In this document: in pieces, positions 1 to 8,318 of the stretch
Numbering within the stretch: position 1 is the stretch's first letter
How the letters are laid out: the number at the start of each line of letters is the position of its first letter
NCBI GenBank assembly: GCA_025358295.1
Contig: JANYJY010000008.1
Location: 1 to 32,560 of the forward strand
Origin: Gammaproteobacteria bacterium
GTDB lineage: Bacteria; Pseudomonadota; Gammaproteobacteria; Steroidobacterales; Steroidobacteraceae
Length of the DNA stretch: 32,560 bases
Direction of reading: 5' to 3'
The notes under the pieces: generated by a model
The model's input: the letters and a program-made list of their open reading frames with translations, nothing else
Database searches by the model: none
Told to the model about the DNA's origin: nothing
Program-made: the position numbers and the translations under genes

Positions 1-385
1 GCCCGACATTCACGTAGGCGTCTTGTGGTGCCTTGGAGGGGCGCGAGTAGCCGATCTCACCGTAGCTGCCGAACGTGGTGGCCGCGGCGGATACGGGGGC
101 CGGCGCCGATGTGGCCGGCGTTGCAGCAGCGGTCTTGACCAACTGCGGCACATCTTCTACCGCTTTGGCGTGTCGTTCTGCCTCGGTGGATTGCTGCTTC
201 TGAACGGCTTCGAGCTTCTCCACCTTCGCCTGCAGGTCTGCGTTCTGCGCCGCCAATTCCTCGACTCTCTTGGCGAGTTCGTCGGCGGTGATCGCCTGCG
301 CTTGGGCGGCAGCGAAAAAGGCACTCAAGAGGCCTACGGCAATCCTCGAGCGGGTGAAACGGGTGGGTTCTTGTCGTGAAATCAT
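1..385 (-). CDS. Porin-like outer-membrane protein, N-terminal part (runs off window)
   Basis: Reading leftwards, the gene begins with a positively charged N-terminus, a hydrophobic stretch (VGLLSAFFAAAQAQA) typical of a signal peptide, then a short coiled coil (LAKRVEELAAQNADLQAKVEKL), a Pro/Ala-rich linker and FGSYGEIGYSRPSKAPQDAY, where the window ends. A signal peptide, short coiled coil and 'GSYGE' first beta strand is the usual start of OprP/OprO-like and related trimeric porins, which form 16-18-stranded channels. The ATG at 385 is preferred over that at 391 because AAGGG lies about 8 bases ahead of it and too close to the other. It lies downstream of the TonB receptor gene on the same strand but has its own promoter and Fur-like site. 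The barrel itself is not visible, so the substrate cannot be assigned. Confidence 0.65.
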   Translation of the reverse strand, partial: MISRQEPTRFTRSRIAVGLLSAFFAAAQAQAITADELAKRVEELAAQNADLQAKVEKLEAVQKQQSTEAERHAKAVEDVPQLVKTAAATPATSAPAPVSAAATTFGSYGEIGYSRPSKAPQDAYVNVG

Positions 386-416
386 GTCCATACCCTTAAG
401 CAGGCGAATACCCCGG

Positions 417-445
417 ATTAAACACGAATGATTCTTATTTGTAAA
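417..445 (-). promoter_or_regulatory. Sigma-70-type promoter of the porin-like gene
   Basis: Read on the minus strand, TTTACA (positions 445-440) and TTTAAT (422-417) are separated by exactly 17 bases. Each hexamer matches five of six bases of the sigma-70 consensus. The predicted transcript would start near 410, leaving a leader of about 25 bases before the ATG at 385. The spacer carries the right half of a Fur-like dyad. Confidence 0.6.
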
Positions 446-456
446 TCGGAATCATT
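427..456. promoter_or_regulatory. Fur-like operator (inverted repeat)
   Basis: AATGATTC (427-434) and GAATCATT (449-456) form a perfect 8-base inverted repeat with a 14-base spacer. On the minus strand each arm sits in a Fur-box-like context (GCAATGATTC and AATAAGAATCATTCGT). The second matches about 10 of 15 bases of the classical ATGATAATCATTATC core. The dyad covers the -35 and the spacer of the porin promoter, a position that would give repression. That Fur is the binding protein is inference. Confidence 0.5.
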
Positions 457-687
457 GCTATTCGTATTTACGTTAGCAGATCGATAGTCGTGGAGCGGGA
501 TGACCAGCTGCGAGCAATGAGTTCTATTGAGGACGAAGGCCCCCGCGACCTCGCCGAGTCAGGCGCCAGCCGCGGCGCCCGCCACCTCCTCCTCGTCAGT
601 TCGGATTAGCGCCGCGGCGGTTTCAGCTCTGAAGGAAGCGACAGAAACACCGGCGCAGACGGCAAATGAAGCGAGTACGGGCGATCC

Positions 688-724
688 GGCGGGGCGGGCG
701 CTGAACTGCGCCGTCCGCCCCGCC
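688..724 (-). terminator. Strong GC hairpin after the TonB receptor gene
   Basis: GGCGGGGCGG (688-697) and CCGCCCCGCC (715-724) are perfectly complementary, with an inner GCGC/GCGC pairing, only 7 bases past the receptor stop codon. There is no clear T-run on the minus-strand exit side, so it may be a weak or Rho-assisted terminator, or a 3' stabilising stem. Confidence 0.4.
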
Positions 725-730
725 GTCAAA

Positions 731-3388
731 TCAAAAGGTGACCACCACGCCGAGTTGGTAGGTTTGCATATAGAACTCACGCTGAACGGGGCGACCCGGC
801 ACAGCTTCCGAATATTTGAGGGGTGTGTTGGTGAGATTCTTAGCGTTGAAATACACCGTGACGGCGTCGGTGACGAAGTAGTTCGAGCCGAAGTCCAATG
901 AGGTGCGCGCATCCGAATAAGTGTCGGTTGCCGAGCTGCCGCCGATGGCAAAGATGCTGCGCGAAATGTAATTGGCGCCCAGGCGGGCCTCAAAAACGTG
1001 CGGCATCTCGTAAAATATCGCCGCGTTGCCGGTGTTGTGGGCAGCGGAAGGCAGCGCCGTATAATTGCCGGGACGGATCTGGATTTTCGAATCGACTCCG
1101 GTCCAGTTGGCTGAGGCGCCGAAACCGCTCCAGAATCCCGGCAGCTCGACGAATCGGCGTTCGGCGTTGAACTCATAGCCCAGCGCGCGCGCGGCCGGAC
1201 CGTTCTCAAACGTGATCACCGGGACGTTTCCTTGCAGGCCGGCGAAGATGCCCGTATTGGGGAAGGTCTGAGTGGTGCGGAACGGAACGATATAGTTTTT
1301 CAGATCCTTGTAAAAAACGCCGAACGACAGGACTCCCGCGCGCGGCAGATAGTCTTCGATCGAGAGATCGATATTGTGCGAGTGCGTGGGACTGAGATTG
1401 GGGTTGCCGAGCGACACCAAGTTCGCGGGGATGTTGATCTGCAGCGCAGGGCTCTGCTGATTGTAGCCGGGTCTGCCGATCGTCTCCGAATAGATCGCCC
1501 GCCCGACGAGCGAGGACGTGAATTCATAGCGGGTTTGCAGCGACGGCAGCACGTCCGTGTATTTGTGATAGCTCGAGACCGGTGCAATCTGATTTGAGTC
1601 GTTCACAATAAACGCATCGAAGGTCTCGCGAGTCTGTTCGACACGCACACCGGTAAAGATGCCTAGCTTGCCGAAGCCGAATTGGTACTGGCCATACGCA
1701 GCGTAAACGTCCTCTCTGACGTTGTAGCTGCTGCGAGCGCCGTTGGCCAGATCCGCTTGAGGGTCATGCGCAAAGCCGGTGCCGTTGGCAAATGCGCTGC
1801 TGGCGTAGCCCGTGCCGATCAACGGTCCCATGTCATAGTGATTTCCGTAGTAGCCGACACCGCCGCCCACCAAAGCCGGAATCAGCGGCAGCGCCGGCAC
1901 GGTGGTCGCATTGTAGGTCGTCACGTTCTGGTCGAATTCACGCTTACGAGCGCCCAAGCCGAACTTCAATTCCTCCGTAGGATAAGAGGTCCAATGGGTC
2001 GGAATCGTCGCGTTGAGTTTTCCCGACCAGTCGCGAGTGACACTCTTCTGGGTGCTGTTGCTGAACGCCGCGAGCGTATAGGCGCTGTAGTTGTAGGGGC
2101 TTTCTCCCCCAGTCACGGCAATGCGCGGGAAGTCCGAATTGGAGTTGTTGTACGTAAGAGTGGTGGGGCCCGGCAGCGTCCAGATCGGAATCTCATCAAA
2201 GGGCTTGTTGTAAAGCCCCTGGGTGTGTGCAATCCAATAGTCGAGCTTCAGCCATTCCAGATCGTTCTGCCCTCCGAGCTGCGCCAGCCGCGTGTCGAAG
2301 GTTTCCGTGGTGCTGCGATAATATTTCTGCGCATTGCCGCCGACCACGCCGGTCGTGTCGGTTAGGCTGCCGTCGGGATTCACCGTGGGGTTTCCGCTGA
2401 ACGGGAAATACAAGGCGTTGCGGTTGTAGTCCTGCACAACGCCGAAATCGTAGTAGCGTAAGAACCATTTTCCGCCACCGTTCGGCGCGTAGCCCAATTC
2501 AGCTCCGTAGACGTGGCGTTTCTTGTGCTGCTGGTAATAGCGCTGCTCCCAGTAGTTTTGCGCCTTGTTCGGAATGCCGGACGAATCAACGTACGTTTCC
2601 TCGAGGTCGTCCACGCCGCGAGCGTCTTTGTAATAGGAAAATACGGCGATGGCGCTGAAGGGCGTGTAGTCGCTGCCCTTGGCACCGAAGCGGCCGCCAA
2701 AAGTCGCCGCTGTATCCTGGATGTGGGTCCCGCGCAAGGGCTCGTATCCGCTGCCGACTCGCACGTCGCCGAAACATGGCTTGCCGCTCAGCGGGACGGT
2801 TTTCGGGGTGATCTCAATCGTGCCACCCAAGGCCTCCGCTTCCTGCTCAGGACGATTGGTCTTGGTTACGGTGACCGCACCGATCATTTCGGAGGGGAGC
2901 GCATCGAAGGACACCGCGCGGCTGCCGCCGTAGGGACTCGTGGTCACGTCGGTCGGCGGCAAGCGAACGCCGCCGAACGTCGTGCTGGATAAATCCGAAT
3001 CCAATCCGCGAATGTTGACGAAGCGGCCCTCGCCGGTATCCGACTCGAGCTGGATTCCGGGTATCGAGCGCACTGCATCGCCGCTGTTGATCACCGGAAG
3101 CTTGCGCATCTCTTCGTAAGACAACACGTTGACTATATTCTCGGCGTCTTTCTGGCCGGCACGCGCCAACTCGATGGTCGTGCGCTGTGCGGTTACGACG
3201 ATCTCGTGCATGGGTCGATTGATCGAATCGATTCCGGTGTCCGCCGCATCGGCACCGGTATCCGCCGCTGCAACACTGGTCGCAGACTCCGCGAATGCGT
3301 TCGCGAAGAACCCTTGGGTGGAAAATATCAGCAACAAAGCAATCTGCAATTTTGTGTATTTCAAGGCAGTTCTCCGCGCGCTCGGCAT
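731..3388 (-). CDS. TonB-dependent outer-membrane receptor (Xanthomonas/Caulobacter type)
   Basis: The 885-residue protein would import a scarce ligand across the outer membrane using TonB-ExbBD energy. Residues 1-34 look like a signal peptide. EIVVTAQR (62-69) is a typical TonB box. The plug follows, with the family signature GRFVNIRGLDSDLSSTTFGG and 'ALGGTIEITPK'. The remainder is rich in aromatic and alternating strands and ends in YQLGVVVTF, the terminal Phe expected for BAM insertion. The plug signature places it in the TonB-Xanth-Caul group, many of whose members take up carbohydrates or aromatic/complex organic compounds rather than siderophores. No ligand can be read from the sequence. 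It is preceded by about 340 bases without a gene and followed by a GC hairpin. The ribosome binding site before the ATG is weak (GTGGG). Confidence 0.93.
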   Translation of the reverse strand: MPSARRTALKYTKLQIALLLIFSTQGFFANAFAESATSVAAADTGADAADTGIDSINRPMHEIVVTAQRTTIELARAGQKDAENIVNVLSYEEMRKLPVINSGDAVRSIPGIQLESDTGEGRFVNIRGLDSDLSSTTFGGVRLPPTDVTTSPYGGSRAVSFDALPSEMIGAVTVTKTNRPEQEAEALGGTIEITPKTVPLSGKPCFGDVRVGSGYEPLRGTHIQDTAATFGGRFGAKGSDYTPFSAIAVFSYYKDARGVDDLEETYVDSSGIPNKAQNYWEQRYYQQHKKRHVYGAELGYAPNGGGKWFLRYYDFGVVQDYNRNALYFPFSGNPTVNPDGSLTDTTGVVGGNAQKYYRSTTETFDTRLAQLGGQNDLEWLKLDYWIAHTQGLYNKPFDEIPIWTLPGPTTLTYNNSNSDFPRIAVTGGESPYNYSAYTLAAFSNSTQKSVTRDWSGKLNATIPTHWTSYPTEELKFGLGARKREFDQNVTTYNATTVPALPLIPALVGGGVGYYGNHYDMGPLIGTGYASSAFANGTGFAHDPQADLANGARSSYNVREDVYAAYGQYQFGFGKLGIFTGVRVEQTRETFDAFIVNDSNQIAPVSSYHKYTDVLPSLQTRYEFTSSLVGRAIYSETIGRPGYNQQSPALQINIPANLVSLGNPNLSPTHSHNIDLSIEDYLPRAGVLSFGVFYKDLKNYIVPFRTTQTFPNTGIFAGLQGNVPVITFENGPAARALGYEFNAERRFVELPGFWSGFGASANWTGVDSKIQIRPGNYTALPSAAHNTGNAAIFYEMPHVFEARLGANYISRSIFAIGGSSATDTYSDARTSLDFGSNYFVTDAVTVYFNAKNLTNTPLKYSEAVPGRPVQREFYMQTYQLGVVVTF

Positions 3389-3729
3389 CCCACGACATGT
3401 AAGAGACAGTCAAGGCGGGCGAAGATATTGAGGAGGCTTTGTTGCAACTACATGACATTCTAAAATCCGTTGGCGCAAACACACGGTGTGGAGATTCCGG
3501 CCTTGATACACGCGCACTTTTTACAACAAATGTCAGTGCCTGCCAGCCGTGAGGTTTTCGTCTGCCGTTAAGGTTGCATTCAGGTCGACCCGTTACCTGC
3601 ATTGGGCTCGGCGAAAAAATACTTTTGCAAACGCTGGCAGTTGGAATTTGTCGTGACGGTCTTCGGGAGTCATGACCGAGCATCCCACAGCTCACCCCAT
3701 CTCGGAATTATGGTGTGGCAAGGGATCTC
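3389..3729. other. Intergenic leader region, no gene seen
   Basis: This 341-base gap separates the end of the polytopic membrane protein gene from the start of the TonB receptor. Open frames crossing it have no recognisable homology. I could not find a convincing paired -35/-10 for the receptor, nor a hairpin with a T-run behind the membrane protein gene. Confidence 0.4.
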
Positions 3730-5613
3730 TCAAACGGTCACAGAGTCCAATGCTCGCAGCGAGCGGTTCTTGCCCTGATGGCGGATCAGCACGAGAAATC
3801 CGATCAAAAACAACCAGATTTTCCACGCGGTGGTCGAAATATGGGCTGCGTAATCGCTCGTGGTGTCGTCAAAATTCAATTCAATCGGGCCTTCGCGCAA
3901 TCGCGCAACCGGACAATCCACGATCATATTGCCGTGTGCGCTGGCAGAAGTGGTGCACCCCGGAGCCTGCCACAACGGATGGAAGGCCTGGCGCAATTCC
4001 ATTTGCATGCGGGCCGGTGCATCCATGCAGGAGGCGGCGCTCTCGGAACGACAGTCGATTCCGAGACGAATATGACTCCACGTTGAAAACGTAGCGCGCA
4101 TTGTCAGCGGCGCCACCACAGGCTTTCCGTCCTGCAGAACACGTTTGATTAGCGCGTTCCCTGGGCCGATGTCAGCGTGCGTGAAATCGTCCATGTCGTA
4201 GCAGTCGCTCACGCCTCGTGTCGGCGCCATGAGCTCGCCCTGCAGGTAGCGATCTTGAGTGGCGACGTATTCGATGGTTTCGGGTCCTCGCCGAAAATAG
4301 TCGCTAGGTACGGCAGAGCGATAGCGCGGCGCATGCAGCCAAGGTACGGACAAGGTATTGATCTGGAAGCCGAGCTGCAGCGCCAAGACAACGGCAAAGC
4401 AGGCGTGCAAGCGCCAGCCCGGTGGAGTCTCCGTCGCGTATTTCCACAGTGCCCCGGCACCAAGCAGGCTCAGCGGCAGCGCCAGGAATCCCCAGTAACG
4501 ACCGGTGACACCGATGGAACGGAAGCCGGGGAGCGGGCGCAAGGCATCGAAAGGACTCAACCATATCGGCACATGCAAAACCTTCAGGCTGCCCATCCCC
4601 AGCACTATGCTCACCAAACTGACCACGAGCAGGGGACGCTTCATCGTGTTCGGCAAAGTGGCGGCGAGCCAGTGACGGTAGCGCCACAAAAGGAACGCGA
4701 GTACGGGACCCACAAACACACTGAGTTCGTGACCATTGCCATTTGCGGGCAGTACTTTTCCGCGCAGAGGCAACAGCGCGAACCACAAAAACGACAACAC
4801 ACTGGTGAATCGATCCGGCGTGAGACGGGGAAATGCGGCCTGCGATTGCAGCATGGGCCATAAATATCCGGCGTCCAGCACAACGGCGATGGCGACGGCG
4901 CCACCGAAAATCAAGACCGGCAAAGCCGAACGCGCGGTAATTGCCAGAACGAGTGCATACAGCCCGATCCATACCAATAGATGGATTATTGCCACGGGTG
5001 AGCCGTCAATGGCCAACGAAATCGAGGCTCCCATCAACATCACGAGCAGGCCCATGCGATTCAACTTGACGAGGCCGCGCTCCGGCGATCGCCGTTCGGT
5101 GCCCCGGTGCAGCGCCCAGAGCATCAACGGCAATATTAAGAAAGGCACAAAATCGAAATGTCCAAAGCCCAATCGACAGATGAAGAATCCGTTACCAATA
5201 AAAAGCGCGGCCGCCAGCGAACGCTGCGAACTGAATCGAAGCCATAAACCCGCGTAGAGATAGGCCCCCACCCACCCGACCAACAGGTAAATGGCTGTCG
5301 CCAGCCTTATTCCCCACAAGGGTCCCAATGCATAGCTCAAGGCCATGCTGAGCGACATGAACGGCACCTGCGGTTCGGCGGCCATCGATAACCCGGCACA
5401 CATCAGGGGCGTCCATTGTTTGGCCATGCCAAACATGGAGGCGTTCCAGTACTGCAGGCTATGGAATACCAGATACTGGTCGCCGTCTTTCGGGCCGGTT
5501 CGACCAAAGAAAAGAACGAAGAATATTGCGTAGACGACTATGATGCCAAGCGACAGAGCGCTCAGCCAGCGGCTTGCGACGGGGCTCGGTGCGATTTCAT
5601 TCAGATGACTCAT
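3730..5613 (-). CDS. Polytopic membrane protein, GT-C glycosyltransferase/YfhO-like
   Basis: This 627-residue protein has about a dozen hydrophobic segments spread from residue 18 to near the C-terminus (for example LGIIVVYAIFFVLFFG and a last helix IWLFLIGFLVLI). A soluble periplasmic-like stretch of about 150 residues precedes the last helix. After the first helix comes DGDQYLVFHSLQYWN, then WTPLMCAGLSMAAEPQVP, which resembles the first-loop acidic motif plus 'P...aaepQ' of YfhO-like and other GT-C proteins that use polyprenyl-linked sugars. The match is by general architecture, so the enzymatic role is tentative. The ATG has no Shine-Dalgarno sequence and lies only 11 bases beyond the remnant of a recombinase gene, so its original upstream region may have been replaced. 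C-terminal end: LDSVTV. Confidence 0.6.
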   Translation of the reverse strand: MSHLNEIAPSPVASRWLSALSLGIIVVYAIFFVLFFGRTGPKDGDQYLVFHSLQYWNASMFGMAKQWTPLMCAGLSMAAEPQVPFMSLSMALSYALGPLWGIRLATAIYLLVGWVGAYLYAGLWLRFSSQRSLAAALFIGNGFFICRLGFGHFDFVPFLILPLMLWALHRGTERRSPERGLVKLNRMGLLVMLMGASISLAIDGSPVAIIHLLVWIGLYALVLAITARSALPVLIFGGAVAIAVVLDAGYLWPMLQSQAAFPRLTPDRFTSVLSFLWFALLPLRGKVLPANGNGHELSVFVGPVLAFLLWRYRHWLAATLPNTMKRPLLVVSLVSIVLGMGSLKVLHVPIWLSPFDALRPLPGFRSIGVTGRYWGFLALPLSLLGAGALWKYATETPPGWRLHACFAVVLALQLGFQINTLSVPWLHAPRYRSAVPSDYFRRGPETIEYVATQDRYLQGELMAPTRGVSDCYDMDDFTHADIGPGNALIKRVLQDGKPVVAPLTMRATFSTWSHIRLGIDCRSESAASCMDAPARMQMELRQAFHPLWQAPGCTTSASAHGNMIVDCPVARLREGPIELNFDDTTSDYAAHISTTAWKIWLFLIGFLVLIRHQGKNRSLRALDSVTV

Positions 5614-5623
5614 GGGGATGGGA

Positions 5624-5890
5624 TCATAGCGACGCCCGTCTACTCGCGCCGAGAACCAAGTTCACTCGCGCCACTAGTCGGTCGAGTTTTGGAACCACGT
5701 AAGTGTTGCCGCAGCGCACCACGGCAAGAGGCTGCTCGAATCCGGGTCACAGGGGATTCGTACCAGACAGGCTAAAATTGGTGTAAATCCGGTTCAGGGC
5801 CACCCCGAGTTCGATCAGCGCGCTCCGCTGCGCTGCCATATCCTGCTTATCGGTCGGCCTGCCGGCGTACCCGACGAGTACATTGCTCAT
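5624..5890 (-). pseudogene. Decayed N-terminal fragment of a serine recombinase (resolvase/invertase family)
   Basis: Translation from the ATG at 5890 gives VLVGYAGRPTDKQDMAAQRS and then ALIELGVALNRIYTN..LSGTN. After an in-frame TGA at 5749-5747 the same frame continues with PGFEQPLAVVRCGNTYVV and PKLDRL. This follows the N-terminal catalytic domain of resolvases (VGYARVSTDKQDL..QR.AL..LGV...RIY.D.GLSGTNR.RPG...AL...R.GDTLVV.KLDRL) block by block. The reading frame is kept for 89 codons, but the catalytic Ser region (RVST) has become GRPT and one conserved Arg codon has become TGA, consistent with CGA to TGA. The rest of the catalytic domain and the DNA-binding domain are absent. It is the remains of a mobile element or inversion system and cannot be active. 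Confidence 0.75.
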
Positions 5891-6057
5891 GAGAAAGTGT
5901 ACGTTAAAGAGGTCTGCAGAGATAATTTTATCGTACCAACCACGTGAGACATTGATTTCCCAGAGTTTTATCTAGGATTGTTAGTGCAGTGCGCTGCCCG
6001 GAGAAGTATCGTCTCACGGACACGGCAATATTCAAGATGATTAGATCGACATGGCTC

Positions 6058-7173
6058 CTAGGCGGTGTCGAAAACAATCACGCCTCGGCCCTCGCGCCCC
6101 TGAGCGAGGTCGGCAAATGCCTGAGGCGCCTCGTCGATGGAGTACCTGCGTGTGATCAATTCGTCGAGCTTCAGCTTCCCACCGCGGTACAAACCGATCA
6201 AGCGGGGGAAGTCCTGACTCGGCCGCGCTGATCCATAGTAGCTCCCGGTCAAGGTCTTCTCGCTGAGCGCCACCTGTTGGGCGTTCAAAGTGATTTGATC
6301 CTTGGCGCCGGCAATGCCGACGATGACCGCCGTACCGCCGCGCCGCAGGATTCCCCAGGCTTGTTCGGAGATTCTCCCCAAGCCCACGCAATCGAAGGCG
6401 TAATCCGCGCCGCCGCCGGTCAATTTGTATAACGACTTGCCGACGTTTTCCTGACCGCTCACATTAAAAACGTGAGTCGCGCCGAATTTCTTGGCCAGGT
6501 CTAGTTTGATGTCGCTGGTGTCGACGGCCACTATCATGCCCGCGCCGGCAATGGCGCAGCCTTGAATGGCGTTGAGACCGACGCCGCCGCAACCGAACAC
6601 CACCGCCACTGAGCCCGCTTCCACCCGCGCGGTGTTGACCGCCGCGCCAACTCCCGTCATGACGCCGCAGCCAATCAGCGCGGCGCGATCCAGCGGCATC
6701 TGCTTATCGATCTTGATCAGATTGTCGGTATGCACGGTGGCAAATTCGGCCATGACACCGCAGCCGCAAAACACATTGAGCGGCTGCCCCGTGGAATCGT
6801 GGGTGCGCACCGTACCGTCCGGCAGCGTGTATAGGGCCTGCAGAGACTGCACGCACAATTGTGGACGGCCGGTCTGACAGTAGTGGCAGCGGCCGCACAT
6901 GCTGACGAAGGAACTGACCACATGATCTCCGACCGCAAATCGGCTGACACCATCACCGATCGAGGTGACGACGCCCGCTCCTTCATGACCGAGTACCAGG
7001 GGCAGGGGATACGGAATCGTCCCATTGGTTGCCGACAAGTCGCTATGGCATACGCCGCAGGCGGCCAGCCGGATGCTTGCCTCGCCGTGGCGCGGCGCTT
7101 CGATTTCAATCTCTTCGACCGCCGGCGGCTCGCCGATCACGCGCGCAACCACCGCCCTGGTCCGCAGGCTCAT
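6058..7173 (-). CDS. Zinc-dependent alcohol dehydrogenase (MDR superfamily)
   Basis: The 371-residue protein has the GroES-like catalytic domain with zinc ligand C42 (GVCHSD), H63-E64 (GHEGAG) and a probable third ligand C168 (IGCGVMTG). The structural zinc loop is complete (C93, C96, C99, C107 in CGRCHYCQTGRPQLC), and the Rossmann motif is GCGGVG. The overall layout is that of class III-like/NDMA-type alcohol dehydrogenases, which oxidise alcohols or aldehydes with NAD(P). It is the last gene of the operon. Its ATG overlaps the stop of the upstream acyl-CoA dehydrogenase by 4 bases (7170-7173), so translation is probably coupled. In this context it probably oxidises a side-chain alcohol or hydroxyacyl intermediate, but the substrate is unknown. 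Confidence 0.9.
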   Translation of the reverse strand: MSLRTRAVVARVIGEPPAVEEIEIEAPRHGEASIRLAACGVCHSDLSATNGTIPYPLPLVLGHEGAGVVTSIGDGVSRFAVGDHVVSSFVSMCGRCHYCQTGRPQLCVQSLQALYTLPDGTVRTHDSTGQPLNVFCGCGVMAEFATVHTDNLIKIDKQMPLDRAALIGCGVMTGVGAAVNTARVEAGSVAVVFGCGGVGLNAIQGCAIAGAGMIVAVDTSDIKLDLAKKFGATHVFNVSGQENVGKSLYKLTGGGADYAFDCVGLGRISEQAWGILRRGGTAVIVGIAGAKDQITLNAQQVALSEKTLTGSYYGSARPSQDFPRLIGLYRGGKLKLDELITRRYSIDEAPQAFADLAQGREGRGVIVFDTA

Positions 7174-8309
7174 GTGCGTGTGAGCGCCGCGTAGCGCTGC
7201 AGATGAGCGTCGCTGTCGCCGAACATCAATTGAGCGGCGGTGAGTCGTTTGAATAAGTGGCTCACTTTCAGCTCATCGGTCATCCCCATGCCGCCGTGCA
7301 GCTGCACGGCTTGCTGGCCGACGAATCGTCCCGCCTGTCCGATCACCGCCTTGGCCGCCGACAATGCCTTGCGGCGTTCGCCGACATCCTCATCCGTACA
7401 CCGCAACGCGGCTAGATAGCTCATGGAGCGTGCCTGTTCGAGATGCACCAGCATGTCCGCGATACGATGCTGCAAGGCCTGGAATCGGCCGATGGGCTGA
7501 CCAAACTGCTGACGCTGGCGCACATAATCGATAGTGGCATCCAGCAACGCCTGCATGACGCCCACCGCATCGGCGCATAATCCAGCGAGCCCGATGTCGA
7601 GGGCCGCCTCGATCGCCGCCAGCGCCCTTCCTTCCTCTCCGAGCCGGCTGCCGGCCCCCACCTCGACCCCGGTTAAGTACACATCGGCGGCCCGCTGGCC
7701 ATCGACGGTCGCGTAGGAATCGAGAATTACGCCCGGCGTCGTTCGCGGCACCAAGAACAGGGACACGCCCTGCGCATCGCCGGTGTCACCGGAGGTGCGC
7801 GCTGAGACCAGCAAAGTATCGGCCGCAGCGGCGTGCATCACGACGCCTTTGTGTCCGTCGAGCCGATAGTTCGCGCCGGCACGCACGGCCCGAGTGGTCA
7901 CGAATTGGCTCTCGAAGCGCGCACCGCTGTCGAAATGCGCCAGCACGGCAATTTTTTCGCCCGCGGCCATCTTGCTCAGCAGCTCGCCGGCCAACGCCTG
8001 TACGGCGAACGGACGCAATGCCGCCGTAGCAATCACGGCGCTGCTCAGCATGGGTTCAAGCAGCAGACTGCGGCCGCAGTCGCCCATCATGGCCAGCGTT
8101 TCCAACGGTCCGAAACCCAAGCCGCCCTGCTCCTCCGGCACCGTGATTCCCAGCACCCCCAAATCCGCAAGCGCGCGCCAGATCGTCGGGTCCCAGCCCG
8201 TGGCCGAGCCATTGATCGCTTTGAAGCGATTAAAATCGTATTGCTCGCCGAGATAGCGTTCAACGACGTCGTGCAATTGCCGCTGTTCGTCGCTGAAGTC
8301 GAAGTTCAA
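7170..8309 (-). CDS. Acyl-CoA dehydrogenase, partner subunit lacking the catalytic Glu
   Basis: This 379-residue acyl-CoA dehydrogenase (FAD flavoprotein, alpha-beta desaturation of acyl-CoA) starts with TTG at 8309, supported by AGGAG 7 bases upstream. Family landmarks include EEQGGLGFGPLETLAMMGD near the N-terminus, RQRQQFGQPIGRFQALQH and the C-terminal QLHGGMGMTDE. The position that holds the catalytic base in MCAD-type enzymes reads FGDSDAHLQ (no Glu), and the alternative position reads ALDIGLAG, also without Glu. Loss of the base in one of two adjacent dehydrogenase genes is characteristic of the alpha2beta2 FadE/ChsE enzymes of steroid side-chain breakdown, where the partner supplies it. 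It follows the 402-residue subunit gene after 9 bases, so co-expression is very likely. Confidence 0.9.
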   Translation of the reverse strand: MNFDFSDEQRQLHDVVERYLGEQYDFNRFKAINGSATGWDPTIWRALADLGVLGITVPEEQGGLGFGPLETLAMMGDCGRSLLLEPMLSSAVIATAALRPFAVQALAGELLSKMAAGEKIAVLAHFDSGARFESQFVTTRAVRAGANYRLDGHKGVVMHAAAADTLLVSARTSGDTGDAQGVSLFLVPRTTPGVILDSYATVDGQRAADVYLTGVEVGAGSRLGEEGRALAAIEAALDIGLAGLCADAVGVMQALLDATIDYVRQRQQFGQPIGRFQALQHRIADMLVHLEQARSMSYLAALRCTDEDVGERRKALSAAKAVIGQAGRFVGQQAVQLHGGMGMTDELKVSHLFKRLTAAQLMFGDSDAHLQRYAALTRT

Positions 8310-8318
8310 GGAATACTC

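Noticed and set aside
559-1209. A minus-strand frame overlapping the end of the TonB receptor
   Set aside because: Out of frame with the receptor, low-complexity Arg/Ser-rich product, no ribosome binding site.
2847-3695. A minus-strand frame reaching upstream of the TonB receptor start
   Set aside because: It overlaps the receptor in another frame and the unique upstream part shows no recognisable sequence.
5943-6018. CGTGAGAC (5943-5950) and GTCTCACG (6011-6018) as possible terminal inverted repeats next to the recombinase remnant
   Set aside because: Only 8 bases, 60 bases apart and with no element-like content between them; compatible with chance.
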